NCBI GenBank assembly: GCA_963676655.2
Contig: CAXXKX010000002.1
Span: 62,001-126,000, forward strand
Direction: 5' to 3'
Length of the DNA: 64,000 nt
DNA from: G963676655 sp963676655
GTDB lineage: Bacteria > Verrucomicrobiota > Lentisphaeria > Victivallales > Victivallaceae
Positions 50,801 through 59,272 of this stretch are shown here, piece by piece (positions within the stretch are counted from its first letter, which is position 1; each line of letters opens with the position of its first letter). Both the position numbers and the translations under genes were made by a program. A model generated the notes under the pieces. The model worked only from the letters and a program-made list of their open reading frames with translations, did no database searches and was not told the DNA's origin.

Positions 50801-51553
50801 AACGCCGTCGGGACCGTATAATTCAATTACTGAGGGTGATTGTTCAAACGCCATCCGGAATTTCTCTCTCATTTCCTGCAGTGAGTCGAGCGTTTCCGAT
50901 TCTTTCAGACGTGATTTCCTTAACATCAGGTACATAAGAAAAAATGATATTGGCAGCAATATGCCGCTGACAAAAATAAACCCGAAAATGTAGTAGCGCA
51001 AGTCTGATATGATTTCATTCTGCAATGCTATTTGGGGACGATAAACTCCGATCATCCAGCCGCGTCTGTGAACTGGAACAAAAGCCGCAATCTGCCTTTG
51101 ACCTGATTGAGCAACATAATTTCCCACCCATTCTTTACGCTTCCGGCAGAGTTCTGATACGGTAAGAGTTTTTGTCCCGTGGATGCCGTTTATTATATTT
51201 TCGGCGCGATTTTGTCCGGTCGTCTCCGGAAATTTGCTATGAAGAACAAGTTTTGCATCCTGATCTATTATACAAAAATATTCGTCTTCGGTGCGCTTGC
51301 CGGTATTATACCAGAATTCATATATTTTACGCAGCGCCTCGGAGTCATTTTTTCCATGGAGGGAGTTCTGGGTGAATAACGCCAATTGTTTAGCCTGGCT
51401 GAGCTGGCCTTGCCGGAAAGTTTCTTCAATGATATTAACGGTCAAGTTATATCCGTAATACCCAATAGCAAGAATTAACAGGAGAGAGAGAATACCGATG
51501 GAAATAATGAGCCTGAATGAACTGAATAAGTAATTATTATTTATCTTTTTCAC
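47810..51553 (-). CDS. Membrane-bound multi-PAS hybrid histidine kinase
   Basis: A 1247-residue protein. Two transmembrane helices (about 13-35 and 192-212) flank a Cache-like extracellular sensor. Then come five PAS domains (about 235-355, 366-485, 490-610, 618-735, 745-865), HisKA with phospho-His in TMSHEIRTPLNGILGF, HATPase (LIGNAIKFTDKG, GGTGLGLSIVKRQ), and a C-terminal receiver (LNVLIIEDDPV; phosphoacceptor in VVLVDLALPDADG; FIAKPYK). The start is GTG 51553, with GAGGGG about 11 nt upstream. It would sense a periplasmic signal plus cytoplasmic cues through the PAS array. No dedicated response regulator is adjacent. It overlaps the M50 gene tail to tail. Confidence 0.93.
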   Translation of the reverse strand: MKKINNNYLFSSFRLIISIGILSLLLILAIGYYGYNLTVNIIEETFRQGQLSQAKQLALFTQNSLHGKNDSEALRKIYEFWYNTGKRTEDEYFCIIDQDAKLVLHSKFPETTGQNRAENIINGIHGTKTLTVSELCRKRKEWVGNYVAQSGQRQIAAFVPVHRRGWMIGVYRPQIALQNEIISDLRYYIFGFIFVSGILLPISFFLMYLMLRKSRLKESETLDSLQEMREKFRMAFEQSPSVIELYGPDGVQLEVNRAYEELWGFPASHTVGKFNVLKSKEVERTGLLKYVKLAYAGETVEVPEYEYDPTGATEGRGLGRKRCLSTRIYPLKDKQNKVKNIVITHEDVSECRKIQKDLAESEKLFKSTFQYAGMGIAHIGLDGKFLQVNPRYCDIVSYSEKEMLNLTFQQITHPEDLTSNLAILDEMLSGKSSYCRFEKRYIRKDKSAIWVMVTATAVLNESGITDYFIAIIEDISDKKKVLEDLKRSEFMMEKAQQIGRLGTWELLINENKLIWTPENYRVFEIEPGTALTYEIFLECVHPDDRETVDRMWKAALDGCDYDVVHRLLVGGKVKWVREKADIIFDENNKPVSAIGFTQDITERKLAELELEKSEIMFRTAFDQSFQFMAIIQPDGKIININDLVSKVCKVQPEDIIDTYIWDAPWWVKEDPANQRLESLISKAAEGIHHSGESTYYDRDGKVCSALRTISPVKNHEGVVTHISIKGQDITERKEAEKALQESEEKYKLLIENQSDLIVKVDLEGKFLFVSQSYCDLFGKTEHELLGNKFIPLIHGDDVDMTLKEMENLYKPPYTCYVEQRAMTKHGWRWLAWADKSILDENNNVKEIVATGREITDLKEAEEKLKSALAKAESASIAKSEFLATMSHEIRTPLNGILGFSEIISQELPFDILPNAEELKESFDAISKCGNSLLEIINDILELSMIESGKFREVREIMSPEEVIRDSVNAFKFKAREKGLDLIFEANGLPELLQGDKRRLKQINFNLIGNAIKFTDKGSVKVIAEYIDKQLYISVCDSGIGIAQNKLDSIFTPFYQANQSSTRRAGGTGLGLSIVKRQLDILGGKIDISSKKGKGTTVKFMFPCSSPDQKKNIRKTTTRKEKQINSHGLNVLIIEDDPVSIRFLEKIMKYGKYNYKSASSYSEMKDICTYISFDVVLVDLALPDADGYACLQWLREKYSGQNVVYIAQSAHALSNVRSECLRKGFNDFIAKPYKRSELLSLIEQNLNR

Positions 51554-51796
51554 AAGAGCTTAACCCCTCGAATATTGTAATAAGCACTGTTGCATAAATA
51601 AACATATAAATTAATCGCGGTCTCTAATCTCAAATCGAAGCATGTAAAACAATATGCATGACCGCATACCCGTGCATTCCTTGATTTCCTATATAATTAT
51701 ACATCACCCGCAACCTTTTGTCAAACCATAGCCCTCCGGTAACATAGACCGGATAGATAATTCCAGTGCAATTTGATTGATGGGGGGCTTTGCGGC

Positions 51797-51824
51797 TTGC
51801 AAAATATATTGGTCAAACTATATT
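51797..51824 (+). promoter_or_regulatory. Candidate promoter of the 51862 gene
   Basis: TTGCAA, 16-bp spacer, TATATT (51819-51824). Only the -10 box is strong. The preceding 240 bp between it and the divergent kinase hold nothing else I can support. Confidence 0.3.
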
Positions 51825-51861
51825 AAAGAGTATTATGATATAAAATATGCGGAGTAGCTTT

Positions 51862-52593
51862 ATGTTTAGCTGGGTTTTGACTCAAATCGGTAATTTTTTC
51901 ATTTGGCTTTTTAACTGGATATGGTTATTATGTAGAGCCGGGGCCTGGCCGGATACTAATCCGCTGGTGAAAGTTCTAATAGTTCTCTCAATCGCTTTGG
52001 GGAGCGCATGTCTGGCGGCCACGGTGGCTGAACTGCGGAACCGGAAGCTTTTACTTCATTTTTTCCTGGGGTTTATTATTCCGGTCATTTATCCGGTATA
52101 CACTATTTTCGGCTTGAAAAAGAAAACCATCATCAGTGTGGAAGATAAAGAGGAAATGGTGATGGATGAGGCGGCGGCCGCAATGAATATGCATATGGAT
52201 ATAATGATGATCAAGCGTGAACTGAAGGCACGCGGCATAGACCCTGAAACGGCTACCTTTGAAGATTTTGATGCTATTCGCCAGGAGCGTCAGGAGGCTG
52301 AAGCCGCGGTAAAACAGCAGGCTGAAGCTGAGGCGGCGGCTGTAGCGGAGGTTGAAACTGAAGAAGGCGTTGTAAGAATAAACAAAGCTTTCTTTGAATC
52401 AATTGCTGTTGACGCCGCGGGAAATCGCCTTGGTCCTTACTGTATTGTTATGCAGGACGGCTCAGAGCTGATCGCTAACGTCATTACCGGGGCGTTCGAT
52501 GAACTTATCTCCTGCCAGGTCAGCGGACGGGACGGCAAAATCCGTACCGTACGGGTTCGTTACGAAAATATCGCGGATGTCCGCCGGGCTTGA
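51862..52593 (+). CDS. Membrane protein with coiled-coil region, unknown function
   Basis: About 243 residues. Two or three N-terminal hydrophobic segments (VLTQIGNFFIWLFNWIWLLC; VLIVLSIALGSACLAATVAE; LLHFFLGFIIPVIYPVYTIF) precede a charged helical region rich in Glu/Ala (about 130-175) and a C-terminal beta-like domain (YCIVMQDGSELIANVITGAF). The start at 51862 is decided by GGAG 7 nt upstream; ATG 51847 lacks a site. It precedes frr by 132 bp and may be independent, as frr has its own promoter. Family not recognised. Confidence 0.65.
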   Translation: MFSWVLTQIGNFFIWLFNWIWLLCRAGAWPDTNPLVKVLIVLSIALGSACLAATVAELRNRKLLLHFFLGFIIPVIYPVYTIFGLKKKTIISVEDKEEMVMDEAAAAMNMHMDIMMIKRELKARGIDPETATFEDFDAIRQERQEAEAAVKQQAEAEAAAVAEVETEEGVVRINKAFFESIAVDAAGNRLGPYCIVMQDGSELIANVITGAFDELISCQVSGRDGKIRTVRVRYENIADVRRA

Positions 52594-52648
52594 AGCAGGC
52601 ATGTTTTCCCGGTAATCCGGAAATTGCCGTATTTGTCGTAATAATGAT

Positions 52649-52677
52649 TTGACAACTTATGTTCAATGGGGTAGTTT
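52649..52677 (+). promoter_or_regulatory. Promoter of frr
   Basis: Consensus -35 TTGACA (52649-52654), 17-bp spacer, -10 TAGTTT (52672-52677), 48 bp before the frr ATG. Confidence 0.55.
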
Positions 52678-52725
52678 ATACCTCAAAACCAGAAAAATTT
52701 CAGTTAATTTTATAAGGAGACAGCA

Positions 52726-53292
52726 ATGAGTGTATCAATTGACGATCTGATGGATCATTTGGAAGAAAGTATGATGAAAACCCAGGATGCTATGCTGCAT
52801 GATTTTTCCGCGATTCGTACCGGCAAGGCCTCCCCGGCTCTGGTTGAAAGTGTTATGGTGGATTATTACGGTACTCCCACGCGTCTCAAGGAGCTGGCAG
52901 GGATTACTGCTCCGGAGCCTCGAATGCTGATTATCCAGCCCTGGGATCCGGCTTCGGTTGCGGCGATAGAAAAAGGGATCATTGCCTCTAATGTCGGCAT
53001 CTCTCCGGTTAACGACGGCCGCACTCTGCGTCTGCCCATTCCGGAACTCAGCGAGGAACGCCGCGCGTCATTGACCAAACAGGTTAAAGTTCGTGGAGAG
53101 GATGCCAAGGTTGCGATCCGGAATATTCGCCGTGACGGCAATGATCTGGCTAAGAAGGCTGAGAAAGCCAGTGAAATTACCGAAGATGATCTGAAAGATA
53201 TGCTGAAAGATATTCAGGATATGACCGACAGGTATTGCAAAGAAATTGATGACCAGGTTGCCGCAAAAGAAAAAGACTTGATGACAGTCTGA
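52726..53292 (+). CDS. frr: Ribosome recycling factor
   Basis: A 188-residue protein that works with EF-G to split post-termination ribosomes. Helical-bundle motifs: FSAIRTGKASPALVESVMVD, YYGTPTRLKELAGITAPEPR, and LPIPELSEERRASLTKQVKV with RNIRRDGND. Length is typical. The start has AAGGAG 6 nt upstream. A terminator follows. Confidence 0.98.
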   Translation: MSVSIDDLMDHLEESMMKTQDAMLHDFSAIRTGKASPALVESVMVDYYGTPTRLKELAGITAPEPRMLIIQPWDPASVAAIEKGIIASNVGISPVNDGRTLRLPIPELSEERRASLTKQVKVRGEDAKVAIRNIRRDGNDLAKKAEKASEITEDDLKDMLKDIQDMTDRYCKEIDDQVAAKEKDLMTV

Positions 53293-53309
53293 TTTTTCGT
53301 TCTTAATTC

Positions 53310-53344
53310 TGCCGGGGTCGTTGCGGCGGCTCCGGTATTTTTTT
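53310..53344 (+). terminator. Intrinsic terminator of frr
   Basis: Stem TGCCGGGGTC (53310-53319) / GGCTCCGGTA (53328-53337) with three G-U pairs, 8-nt loop, seven Ts. Confidence 0.75.
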
Positions 53345-53360
53345 ATAGGGTACCGTTTTT

Positions 53361-55271
53361 ATGCGCAAGAAACTTTTTGTCAACAGAAAAAGATTCAAGC
53401 TGGCGCTTTGGCTTATTGTCGGAGCTGCCTTGTTGCTCAGACTCGGAGTTTCTTTTGATCTGGCATCTGCCAATGAAGGCGTTAATTCCGTCGTTTCTCC
53501 TTCCCAACAGACTGATATGGCAACCTACATGAGACTGTCCAACAGTGTAGCCAGAGGGGAATATCGCGGGCTTTTTTACTACCAGCCGTTTTATTATGCG
53601 GTATTTCTGCCGATCATCAAACTGGTTTTCGGTAATTCAATTAAAGCGGTTTTTGTAATACAATCCCTGCTGGGAGCCGCAACCGTTTTGCTTGGCGGTC
53701 TTTGTGCCGCTCAGCTAGGTGGACGATTAGCCGGAATAATCACTGCTGTATTGTTAGCCTTTTCATCGGTTCTGGTGTTATACACGCCATTTCACCTGAT
53801 TGCGGTATTGCAGTCATTCTGGCTTATTTTACTGCTCTACCTTGTATTGCTGGCCTTGCGCCGCCGTCGCTGGTTTTACTGGGGCGTGGTGGGCGTGATT
53901 ACCGGATGTTCAATTCTTACCCGGGGAAACGGTTGGTTTTTTGTTCCGGGCCTGCTGGTCCTGATCGTCTATTCTCAACTTCGTCTCGACCGGGAGCGCT
54001 CCCGTGGCGTGAAGATTCGGCACAGTCTGCTGGTGACCGGGGCTTTTCTGTTTTTCCTGTTCCTTCCCCAACTGCCTTTTATCTATCATAATACCTCAGT
54101 CAGTGGTACTTTCACCGGGCCGTCGACGGCGGCCGGGGCTGTGTTGGCGCTGGGGAATACGCCCGAAGCTCCGCCCGGAGGCCGGAATCCTGACTCCTAT
54201 GCCGGACCGATGGAATATCCGGTTTCATATCAGGTATGGATGCAGGGCGCTCAGCAAAGGCCGATCGCCTACCGGATTTTCGATTGGTTCAAAAAAGAAC
54301 CGGGAGCGTTTATCGAACTTTCTTTCAGAAAGCTGCTGCTGTTCTGGGATTATCGTGAAATACCCAATAACATTTCTTTTATGGGCGAGGGGACGCAAAG
54401 TTGGATGCTGCTTTATCTGGCAATTATTCCGACCGGTTTGATTCTCGCGCTGGGAATTGCCGGCATGCTTTCGCAAATACCGGGCTTGTTCAAGAAAAAA
54501 AGGATGCTGTTTCTTATTTATTTGATAGTCGCCTACTGGGCCGCGACTGCCGCTTTCTATATATTATGTCGCTTCCGGGTTCCGGTTTTGCCGTATCTGG
54601 CAATTGTGGCGGGCTGTTTCATTCCGTATTGCCTTAAGCGTTACCGGATTGATTCGCAAAAAGCCTACTATATTTGCGGGTTCTGCCTTTGTGCCGGAGT
54701 TTATATATGTTTTACCGCGTATGAGGATTACCGGAAATATTTTGAATCTAAAGTTACCCGTGTGGTAAGGCCTGACGGAGTATATGTGCCGTTTGGAGAT
54801 GGCAAACTGATGCAGCTTGATAACGGCCCGGTCACGTTGGGTGGCTGGTCGCCGGTTGAATTTATTCCGGGTACGGTTATTCAGAAGAAATTTGCTGCGA
54901 TTCCGGGACGTCATGCCACGGACACGGTTAAATTTGAACTTACCATAGGTTTTGATAAGCCGGGGCGGATTCTTTTGGAGATAGATGGACGTCAGGAAGT
55001 TTTTTCTACTCCTAAACCAGGTTTGGTTTCAGCTTCCTTTGATATCCCTTATCCGGTTAACAACCAGGTTACGATTAGAATGATGGCCGCCGACGGCGTG
55101 ACCTATTATTTCCTTGATAAACAGCGCAACTATGACCGGACGATAGTTAATGGTAAACTTGTACCGGGCGAACTTGTGTCACGGATTTACTATATACCTC
55201 AGGAAAAACAGGAAGTTCCGGAAAAAAAGGCTCCCCAAAAACTACTCCTGGAGCCTGGTGTCGCTTCCTGA
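53361..55271 (+). CDS. Polytopic membrane glycosyltransferase (GT-C, PMT/ArnT-like)
   Basis: A 636-residue protein. About ten transmembrane helices cover residues 15-460; the first extracytoplasmic loop (SPSQQTDMATYMRLSNSVAR) carries the Asp-containing motif typical of GT-C enzymes, and YYQPFYYAVFLPIIKLVF follows. The C-terminal 150 residues are a soluble beta-rich domain. It should use a polyprenyl-phosphate sugar to modify lipid A, protein or polysaccharide outside the inner membrane. Acceptor unknown. A weak AGGG site precedes ATG 53361. The MFS gene 39 bp on is probably co-transcribed. Confidence 0.8.
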   Translation: MRKKLFVNRKRFKLALWLIVGAALLLRLGVSFDLASANEGVNSVVSPSQQTDMATYMRLSNSVARGEYRGLFYYQPFYYAVFLPIIKLVFGNSIKAVFVIQSLLGAATVLLGGLCAAQLGGRLAGIITAVLLAFSSVLVLYTPFHLIAVLQSFWLILLLYLVLLALRRRRWFYWGVVGVITGCSILTRGNGWFFVPGLLVLIVYSQLRLDRERSRGVKIRHSLLVTGAFLFFLFLPQLPFIYHNTSVSGTFTGPSTAAGAVLALGNTPEAPPGGRNPDSYAGPMEYPVSYQVWMQGAQQRPIAYRIFDWFKKEPGAFIELSFRKLLLFWDYREIPNNISFMGEGTQSWMLLYLAIIPTGLILALGIAGMLSQIPGLFKKKRMLFLIYLIVAYWAATAAFYILCRFRVPVLPYLAIVAGCFIPYCLKRYRIDSQKAYYICGFCLCAGVYICFTAYEDYRKYFESKVTRVVRPDGVYVPFGDGKLMQLDNGPVTLGGWSPVEFIPGTVIQKKFAAIPGRHATDTVKFELTIGFDKPGRILLEIDGRQEVFSTPKPGLVSASFDIPYPVNNQVTIRMMAADGVTYYFLDKQRNYDRTIVNGKLVPGELVSRIYYIPQEKQEVPEKKAPQKLLLEPGVAS

Positions 55272-55310
55272 TCCGTTTACTTTATTCCCGGCATAAATGA
55301 TTGATTTCGT

Positions 55311-56498
55311 GTGAAGCATTGGAAAAAAAATTTATTTGTTGTATGGCTTTCCCAATTCCTTTCAATTGCCGGGTTCAGTTTTTCCATGCCGTTTATTCCA
55401 TATTACCTCCAGACTTTGGGTGTTGAAGATAAACAGCAGCTTAATTTTTTCATTTTGCTTTTTACTATTGCAGCTCAGATTACCATGGGAATATTTGCGC
55501 CGCTATGGGGCATGCTGGCTGACCGTTACGGCCGCCGTCTGATGCTGCTCCGGGCCAACTTCTGCAATGCTGTTATTATCATCCTGATGGCTTTCGCGCC
55601 GGGGCCGTGGACTCTGGTTGGGCTGAGAATCCTGATGGGTATTTTTACCGGCACGGTTACTGCTTCTCAGGCGATGATTTCCAGCAGTGTTCCGGCTGAA
55701 CGCCGGGGGATTGCGCTCGGAATGCTTAATTCCGCACTTTACTCCGGGATAATCGCCGGTGGTTTCCTTGGTGGTATAACGGTTGATTTATGGGGATATC
55801 GGGCTGGTTTTTTCGCCAGCGGCAGCCTTTTCCTGGTGGGTGGTCTGCTGATCCTGTTTTTTGCCAGAGAAAATTTTATCGCGCCGGCAACGCCGGAAAA
55901 AATCAAGTGGTCATTCAAACTACCCGACTTCGGCAGTCTCTGGCTGTTGATGGGAATTGTGATTGCCGTGGCCTGTGGATCGCAGTTCGACCGCGCCTAT
56001 ATGCCGCTGTTTATCCAGCAGCTTCACGGTTCACTTGAGGGTGCGGCTCTATGGAGCGGATTGATCTTCGGAGTTGCGGCGGGAGCCGGTGTTCTGTCCG
56101 GCGTTTTAATGGGACATCTTTCTGATCGTTTCAGAGCTGGAAGAGTCGCGGCTGTTTCGGCCGGTATCGGGGCCTTGTTTTTTGTGTTGGAAGGAATATC
56201 CAATGATCTTTATCTGTTGATGTTTGCCCGCGCGGGAATGGTCTTTTTTGCCGGCGGTACCGTATCGGTCGTTCGCATCTGGCTCGCGCAGGAATCTCCG
56301 GATGACCAGCGTGGCGCAATTTTCGGGTGGTCAGCCACGGCCAGTTGTCTGGGATGGGCCTCCGCCGCTTTGCTTAGTTATGCGACCGTATCACTGTTGG
56401 GGCTGCGCTGGATATTTTTCTGCGGCGCAATCTTTTTTGCGCTGGTTATGATTATGATCTGGTATGCCGATCTGGCTTTGGAGCACTCCGATCAATAA
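55311..56498 (+). CDS. Major facilitator superfamily transporter
   Basis: A 395-residue protein with about twelve transmembrane helices in two halves. The motif-A region is GMLADRYGRRLMLLRANFCN in loop 2-3, with a second copy at MGHLSDRFRAGR. It is a proton-coupled or facilitated transporter of a small solute, of the drug/sugar efflux type. The start is GTG 55311; no strong ribosome-binding site. Its stop overlaps that of mlaD by 7 bp, tail to tail. The substrate is not predictable. Confidence 0.9.
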   Translation: MKHWKKNLFVVWLSQFLSIAGFSFSMPFIPYYLQTLGVEDKQQLNFFILLFTIAAQITMGIFAPLWGMLADRYGRRLMLLRANFCNAVIIILMAFAPGPWTLVGLRILMGIFTGTVTASQAMISSSVPAERRGIALGMLNSALYSGIIAGGFLGGITVDLWGYRAGFFASGSLFLVGGLLILFFARENFIAPATPEKIKWSFKLPDFGSLWLLMGIVIAVACGSQFDRAYMPLFIQQLHGSLEGAALWSGLIFGVAAGAGVLSGVLMGHLSDRFRAGRVAAVSAGIGALFFVLEGISNDLYLLMFARAGMVFFAGGTVSVVRIWLAQESPDDQRGAIFGWSATASCLGWASAALLSYATVSLLGLRWIFFCGAIFFALVMIMIWYADLALEHSDQ

Positions 56499-57583
56499 TT
56501 CTTTTTCGGTTTACTTTTGCCTCGCAGTAGTTGCTCCGGATTATCATTCAGGCTGTTGCTGAGGTCGGATACACTTTGCAATGCATGATTCAGCTTCAAC
56601 AGTGATGTTTCAATCTGGTAGCGCAGATCATAGATCATTTTAACCATTTCCGCTCTTGACTTATCAGTGTTTACCAGCAGTTTATTCAAGGATTTAAGAT
56701 CCTTTTCCATGGTGTTAACCATGTCTTTTATCTTTTCCGGCGGCAGCGCCGCGTTGAAATGCTTGGAAGCCGCATCCAGATTGTCCACTATGCTTTTCAG
56801 TTTATCGCCGGGCAACGAATGATTCAGGGTGCCGGATGCTTTCTTCAGATTATCCACGGTAATCAGGTATTTTTCCACACTTTCCGGTGTAAACATTTTT
56901 TGCAGACTGTTCAGGTTGCTTTCAAGTTTGATGGATATCCGGTTGAAACGGGTCAACATGGCTGAAAGCTCCGCGTTGTTGAACATGTCATTGGCTTCAT
57001 CAAGGGTTTTATCCAGCTTGTCAACCAGTTTGACAAAGTCAATATGGGAAATTTTTTCGAGCGTATTACTCAGGTTCTGGATAGCGTCGGGAACGTTTGA
57101 GGTTATGCTGCGGACGTAAATCGTCTCATCCGGCGGAGTGACTTTTAATTTGGGTAAAGCCCACTTGGGATTTTCCGAGATGCTCAATTCGAGAAAACCG
57201 CCGCCCATAATTCCGGCAGTGTTGATGCGGCAGCTGGTATTTTGCCTTTGCAGCAAGTTGACCAGGCTTTCCGGTTCACCGGATGGTTCAGGCTGGCCGC
57301 TTTTATCGATAAGATCGACAGAAGACGGCAGTACTTTGAAATATATGTCAATGTAACCGTCAACATTCCGCAGGGAGATACGGTGCACCTGGCCGATCGT
57401 GACTCCGAGGTATTTTACCGGAGATCCGACACTTAATCCGCCGACCGAAGAATCCACTACCGTCATTGCGTAGAGCGTGGGCTGGAATATCTTGAATGTT
57501 CCGGCTACGATAAAACAGAAAATAATCAGCGATATCGCGGTGCTGAAAAACAGTCCGAGTTTTATTTTATTGGCTTTGATCAT
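56492..57583 (-). CDS. mlaD: MCE-domain lipid transport protein (MlaD-like)
   Basis: A 363-residue protein. One N-terminal transmembrane helix (about 10-32), then an MCE domain (about 38-118; MTVVDSSVGGLSVGSPVKYL) that forms a hexameric lipid-binding ring in the periplasm. A long helical C-terminal part (about 170-350) resembles the tube-forming coils of longer MCE proteins. It follows the MlaE gene by 41 bp in the lipoprotein-mlaE-mlaD order. The ATPase gene (mlaF) usually found with them is not in the window. Confidence 0.9.
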   Translation of the reverse strand: MIKANKIKLGLFFSTAISLIIFCFIVAGTFKIFQPTLYAMTVVDSSVGGLSVGSPVKYLGVTIGQVHRISLRNVDGYIDIYFKVLPSSVDLIDKSGQPEPSGEPESLVNLLQRQNTSCRINTAGIMGGGFLELSISENPKWALPKLKVTPPDETIYVRSITSNVPDAIQNLSNTLEKISHIDFVKLVDKLDKTLDEANDMFNNAELSAMLTRFNRISIKLESNLNSLQKMFTPESVEKYLITVDNLKKASGTLNHSLPGDKLKSIVDNLDAASKHFNAALPPEKIKDMVNTMEKDLKSLNKLLVNTDKSRAEMVKMIYDLRYQIETSLLKLNHALQSVSDLSNSLNDNPEQLLRGKSKPKKNY

Positions 57584-57624
57584 GTTGCTTGTCTATCTCC
57601 ATATAATTATTTAATTTGCATATG

Positions 57625-58431
57625 TCAAGTACTGAAAAATCCGGTGATGATCGCGTCGGCGCAAATAATCAGAAAGATCGAGATAACCACCGCCGAAGTG
57701 GCGGCGCGGCCGACTCCCTGAGCGTCGCGTTTGGCCCTGAATCCGCACAGACAGCCGATGCAGGCGATAATGATTGCGAAGACAATACTTTTAACCACTC
57801 CCTGGAATAAATCTATCGGCATTACTATGCTGATGGTTTTGTTATAATAGTCGACTGGTGATACGTCCAGCTGCATGAAGGATACAACCATCCCGCCGAT
57901 TATGCCGCAAAGGGTGGCGAAGATGTTCAACATCGGCATGATAACAACCATTGCCAGCAGTTTGGGGATAATCAGCATGCGCCCGGTTGACAGGCCCATC
58001 GTGACCATGGCGTCAATTTCTTCGGAGGCCTGCATGGAACCGATCTCAGCCGCGAATGCGCTGCCGGAACGCCCGGCTATAACAACCGCGACCATCAACG
58101 GCCCCAGTTCAGTCACGATTACTCCGCCGACCAGATTGGCGACAAAGTTTTCAACTCCGTAACGACTGAGCTGAACGATCGCCTGGAATGCCAGAATCAC
58201 TCCGACCAGAAAGCCCAGCAATGAGATAATCGGAATAGCGTCACTCCCGCAGGCGTCCATATAATATGTAGTGTAATCCCATTTGATTTTTCGCGGATTG
58301 CGAACCGCGCTGTACAATGCGGACAGGACTTCTCCTACGAATTCCATTACCGCCAGCATCAGATTCCAGATGTCGCATAGAGCGTCACCGATCTGATAAA
58401 ATATTGATTCGTTTTTCCGGGTGAATTGCAT
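57625..58431 (-). CDS. mlaE: MlaE-type ABC lipid transporter permease
   Basis: A 268-residue inner-membrane protein with about five transmembrane helices. Family segments: SDAIPIISLLGFLVGVILAF, LGPLMVAVVIAGRSGSAFAA and EIGSMQASEEIDAMVTMGLS (the coupling-helix region). It forms the permease dimer beneath the MCE ring and would move phospholipid between membranes. It lies 2 bp after the lipoprotein gene and 41 bp before mlaD. Confidence 0.93.
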   Translation of the reverse strand: MQFTRKNESIFYQIGDALCDIWNLMLAVMEFVGEVLSALYSAVRNPRKIKWDYTTYYMDACGSDAIPIISLLGFLVGVILAFQAIVQLSRYGVENFVANLVGGVIVTELGPLMVAVVIAGRSGSAFAAEIGSMQASEEIDAMVTMGLSTGRMLIIPKLLAMVVIMPMLNIFATLCGIIGGMVVSFMQLDVSPVDYYNKTISIVMPIDLFQGVVKSIVFAIIIACIGCLCGFRAKRDAQGVGRAATSAVVISIFLIICADAIITGFFST

Positions 58432-58433
58432 GA

Positions 58434-58991
58434 TTATTTTTTCGCGCCGTTTTTCTCAATTATCTTTTTACACAGATCGGCTGCGAATTTATGAGCCGCC
58501 TCGTTGAATGCCCTGGCATATTCAGTGGGATCCTCATTTTCGAAAGTGGCTTTATAGATACCGACAAAGCGGGGTGGGTTGATGATTGTGGATTCCTGTA
58601 CTATCGAATAGGTGACTTCAAAAGACAATTCTTTCTTTTTCAGGTCGATGATAAATGAATTGAAGTTTCCGCTTATCAAATAGTTCTTTGATTGTTTGTC
58701 CTGGTTGGCGAATGACTGACGCAAATATGCGGTCAAAAGTTCCGACGGGTATTGCTGCCATCGGTTGTAATTATCTCTGACAACCTGATATTCCGAGATT
58801 TTGTAGATCATATTCCGTGCGGTTCCGGAGGTGTCCTGAAAGCCGACGATAGTGACAGAGGTCTTATCCGGACAGATTTCTTTTGCGCGGGGCAGGGTAT
58901 AGATATCGGTAGTGCCGGAACTGCCGAAGATACAACCGCCGAGTAATATCACTGAGGATAACGTTAAGATTATGTATGCAAATTTTCGCAT
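58434..58991 (-). CDS. ABC-type transport auxiliary lipoprotein (PqiC-like)
   Basis: A 185-residue protein with a type II signal ending in LGGC (lipobox) at about residue 20. The mature part begins IFGSSGTTDIYTLPRAKEIC and resembles the ABC_trans_aux/PqiC family (YTLP, then ISEYQVVRDNYNRW, then LLTAYLRQSF), which sits at the outer membrane and receives MCE tunnels. It is the first gene of the Mla-like unit, 2 bp ahead of mlaE. Confidence 0.8.
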   Translation of the reverse strand: MRKFAYIILTLSSVILLGGCIFGSSGTTDIYTLPRAKEICPDKTSVTIVGFQDTSGTARNMIYKISEYQVVRDNYNRWQQYPSELLTAYLRQSFANQDKQSKNYLISGNFNSFIIDLKKKELSFEVTYSIVQESTIINPPRFVGIYKATFENEDPTEYARAFNEAAHKFAADLCKKIIEKNGAKK

Positions 58992-59272
58992 GCTGCCTCT
59001 CCATTGTAATTATATACAGGTTTACTGACTGTAAAACTTATTTCGCTAATAGGAATATTGTACCATTTTTTAATGCAAAAATCAAATATTATTATGAAAA
59101 AACAAATAAGATTGTTAACCGCAAAGAAAGTGATGCAAATGCTGGAACACAATATCCTGGATAAAAACAGGATAATATTCTATGCCAACGCTGGTCAAAT
59201 TTATCTAAAATGAAACAATGATGAATGAGCATAGGTAATTGAATAAACTTTTGACTCTGTATTAATGCCGGG

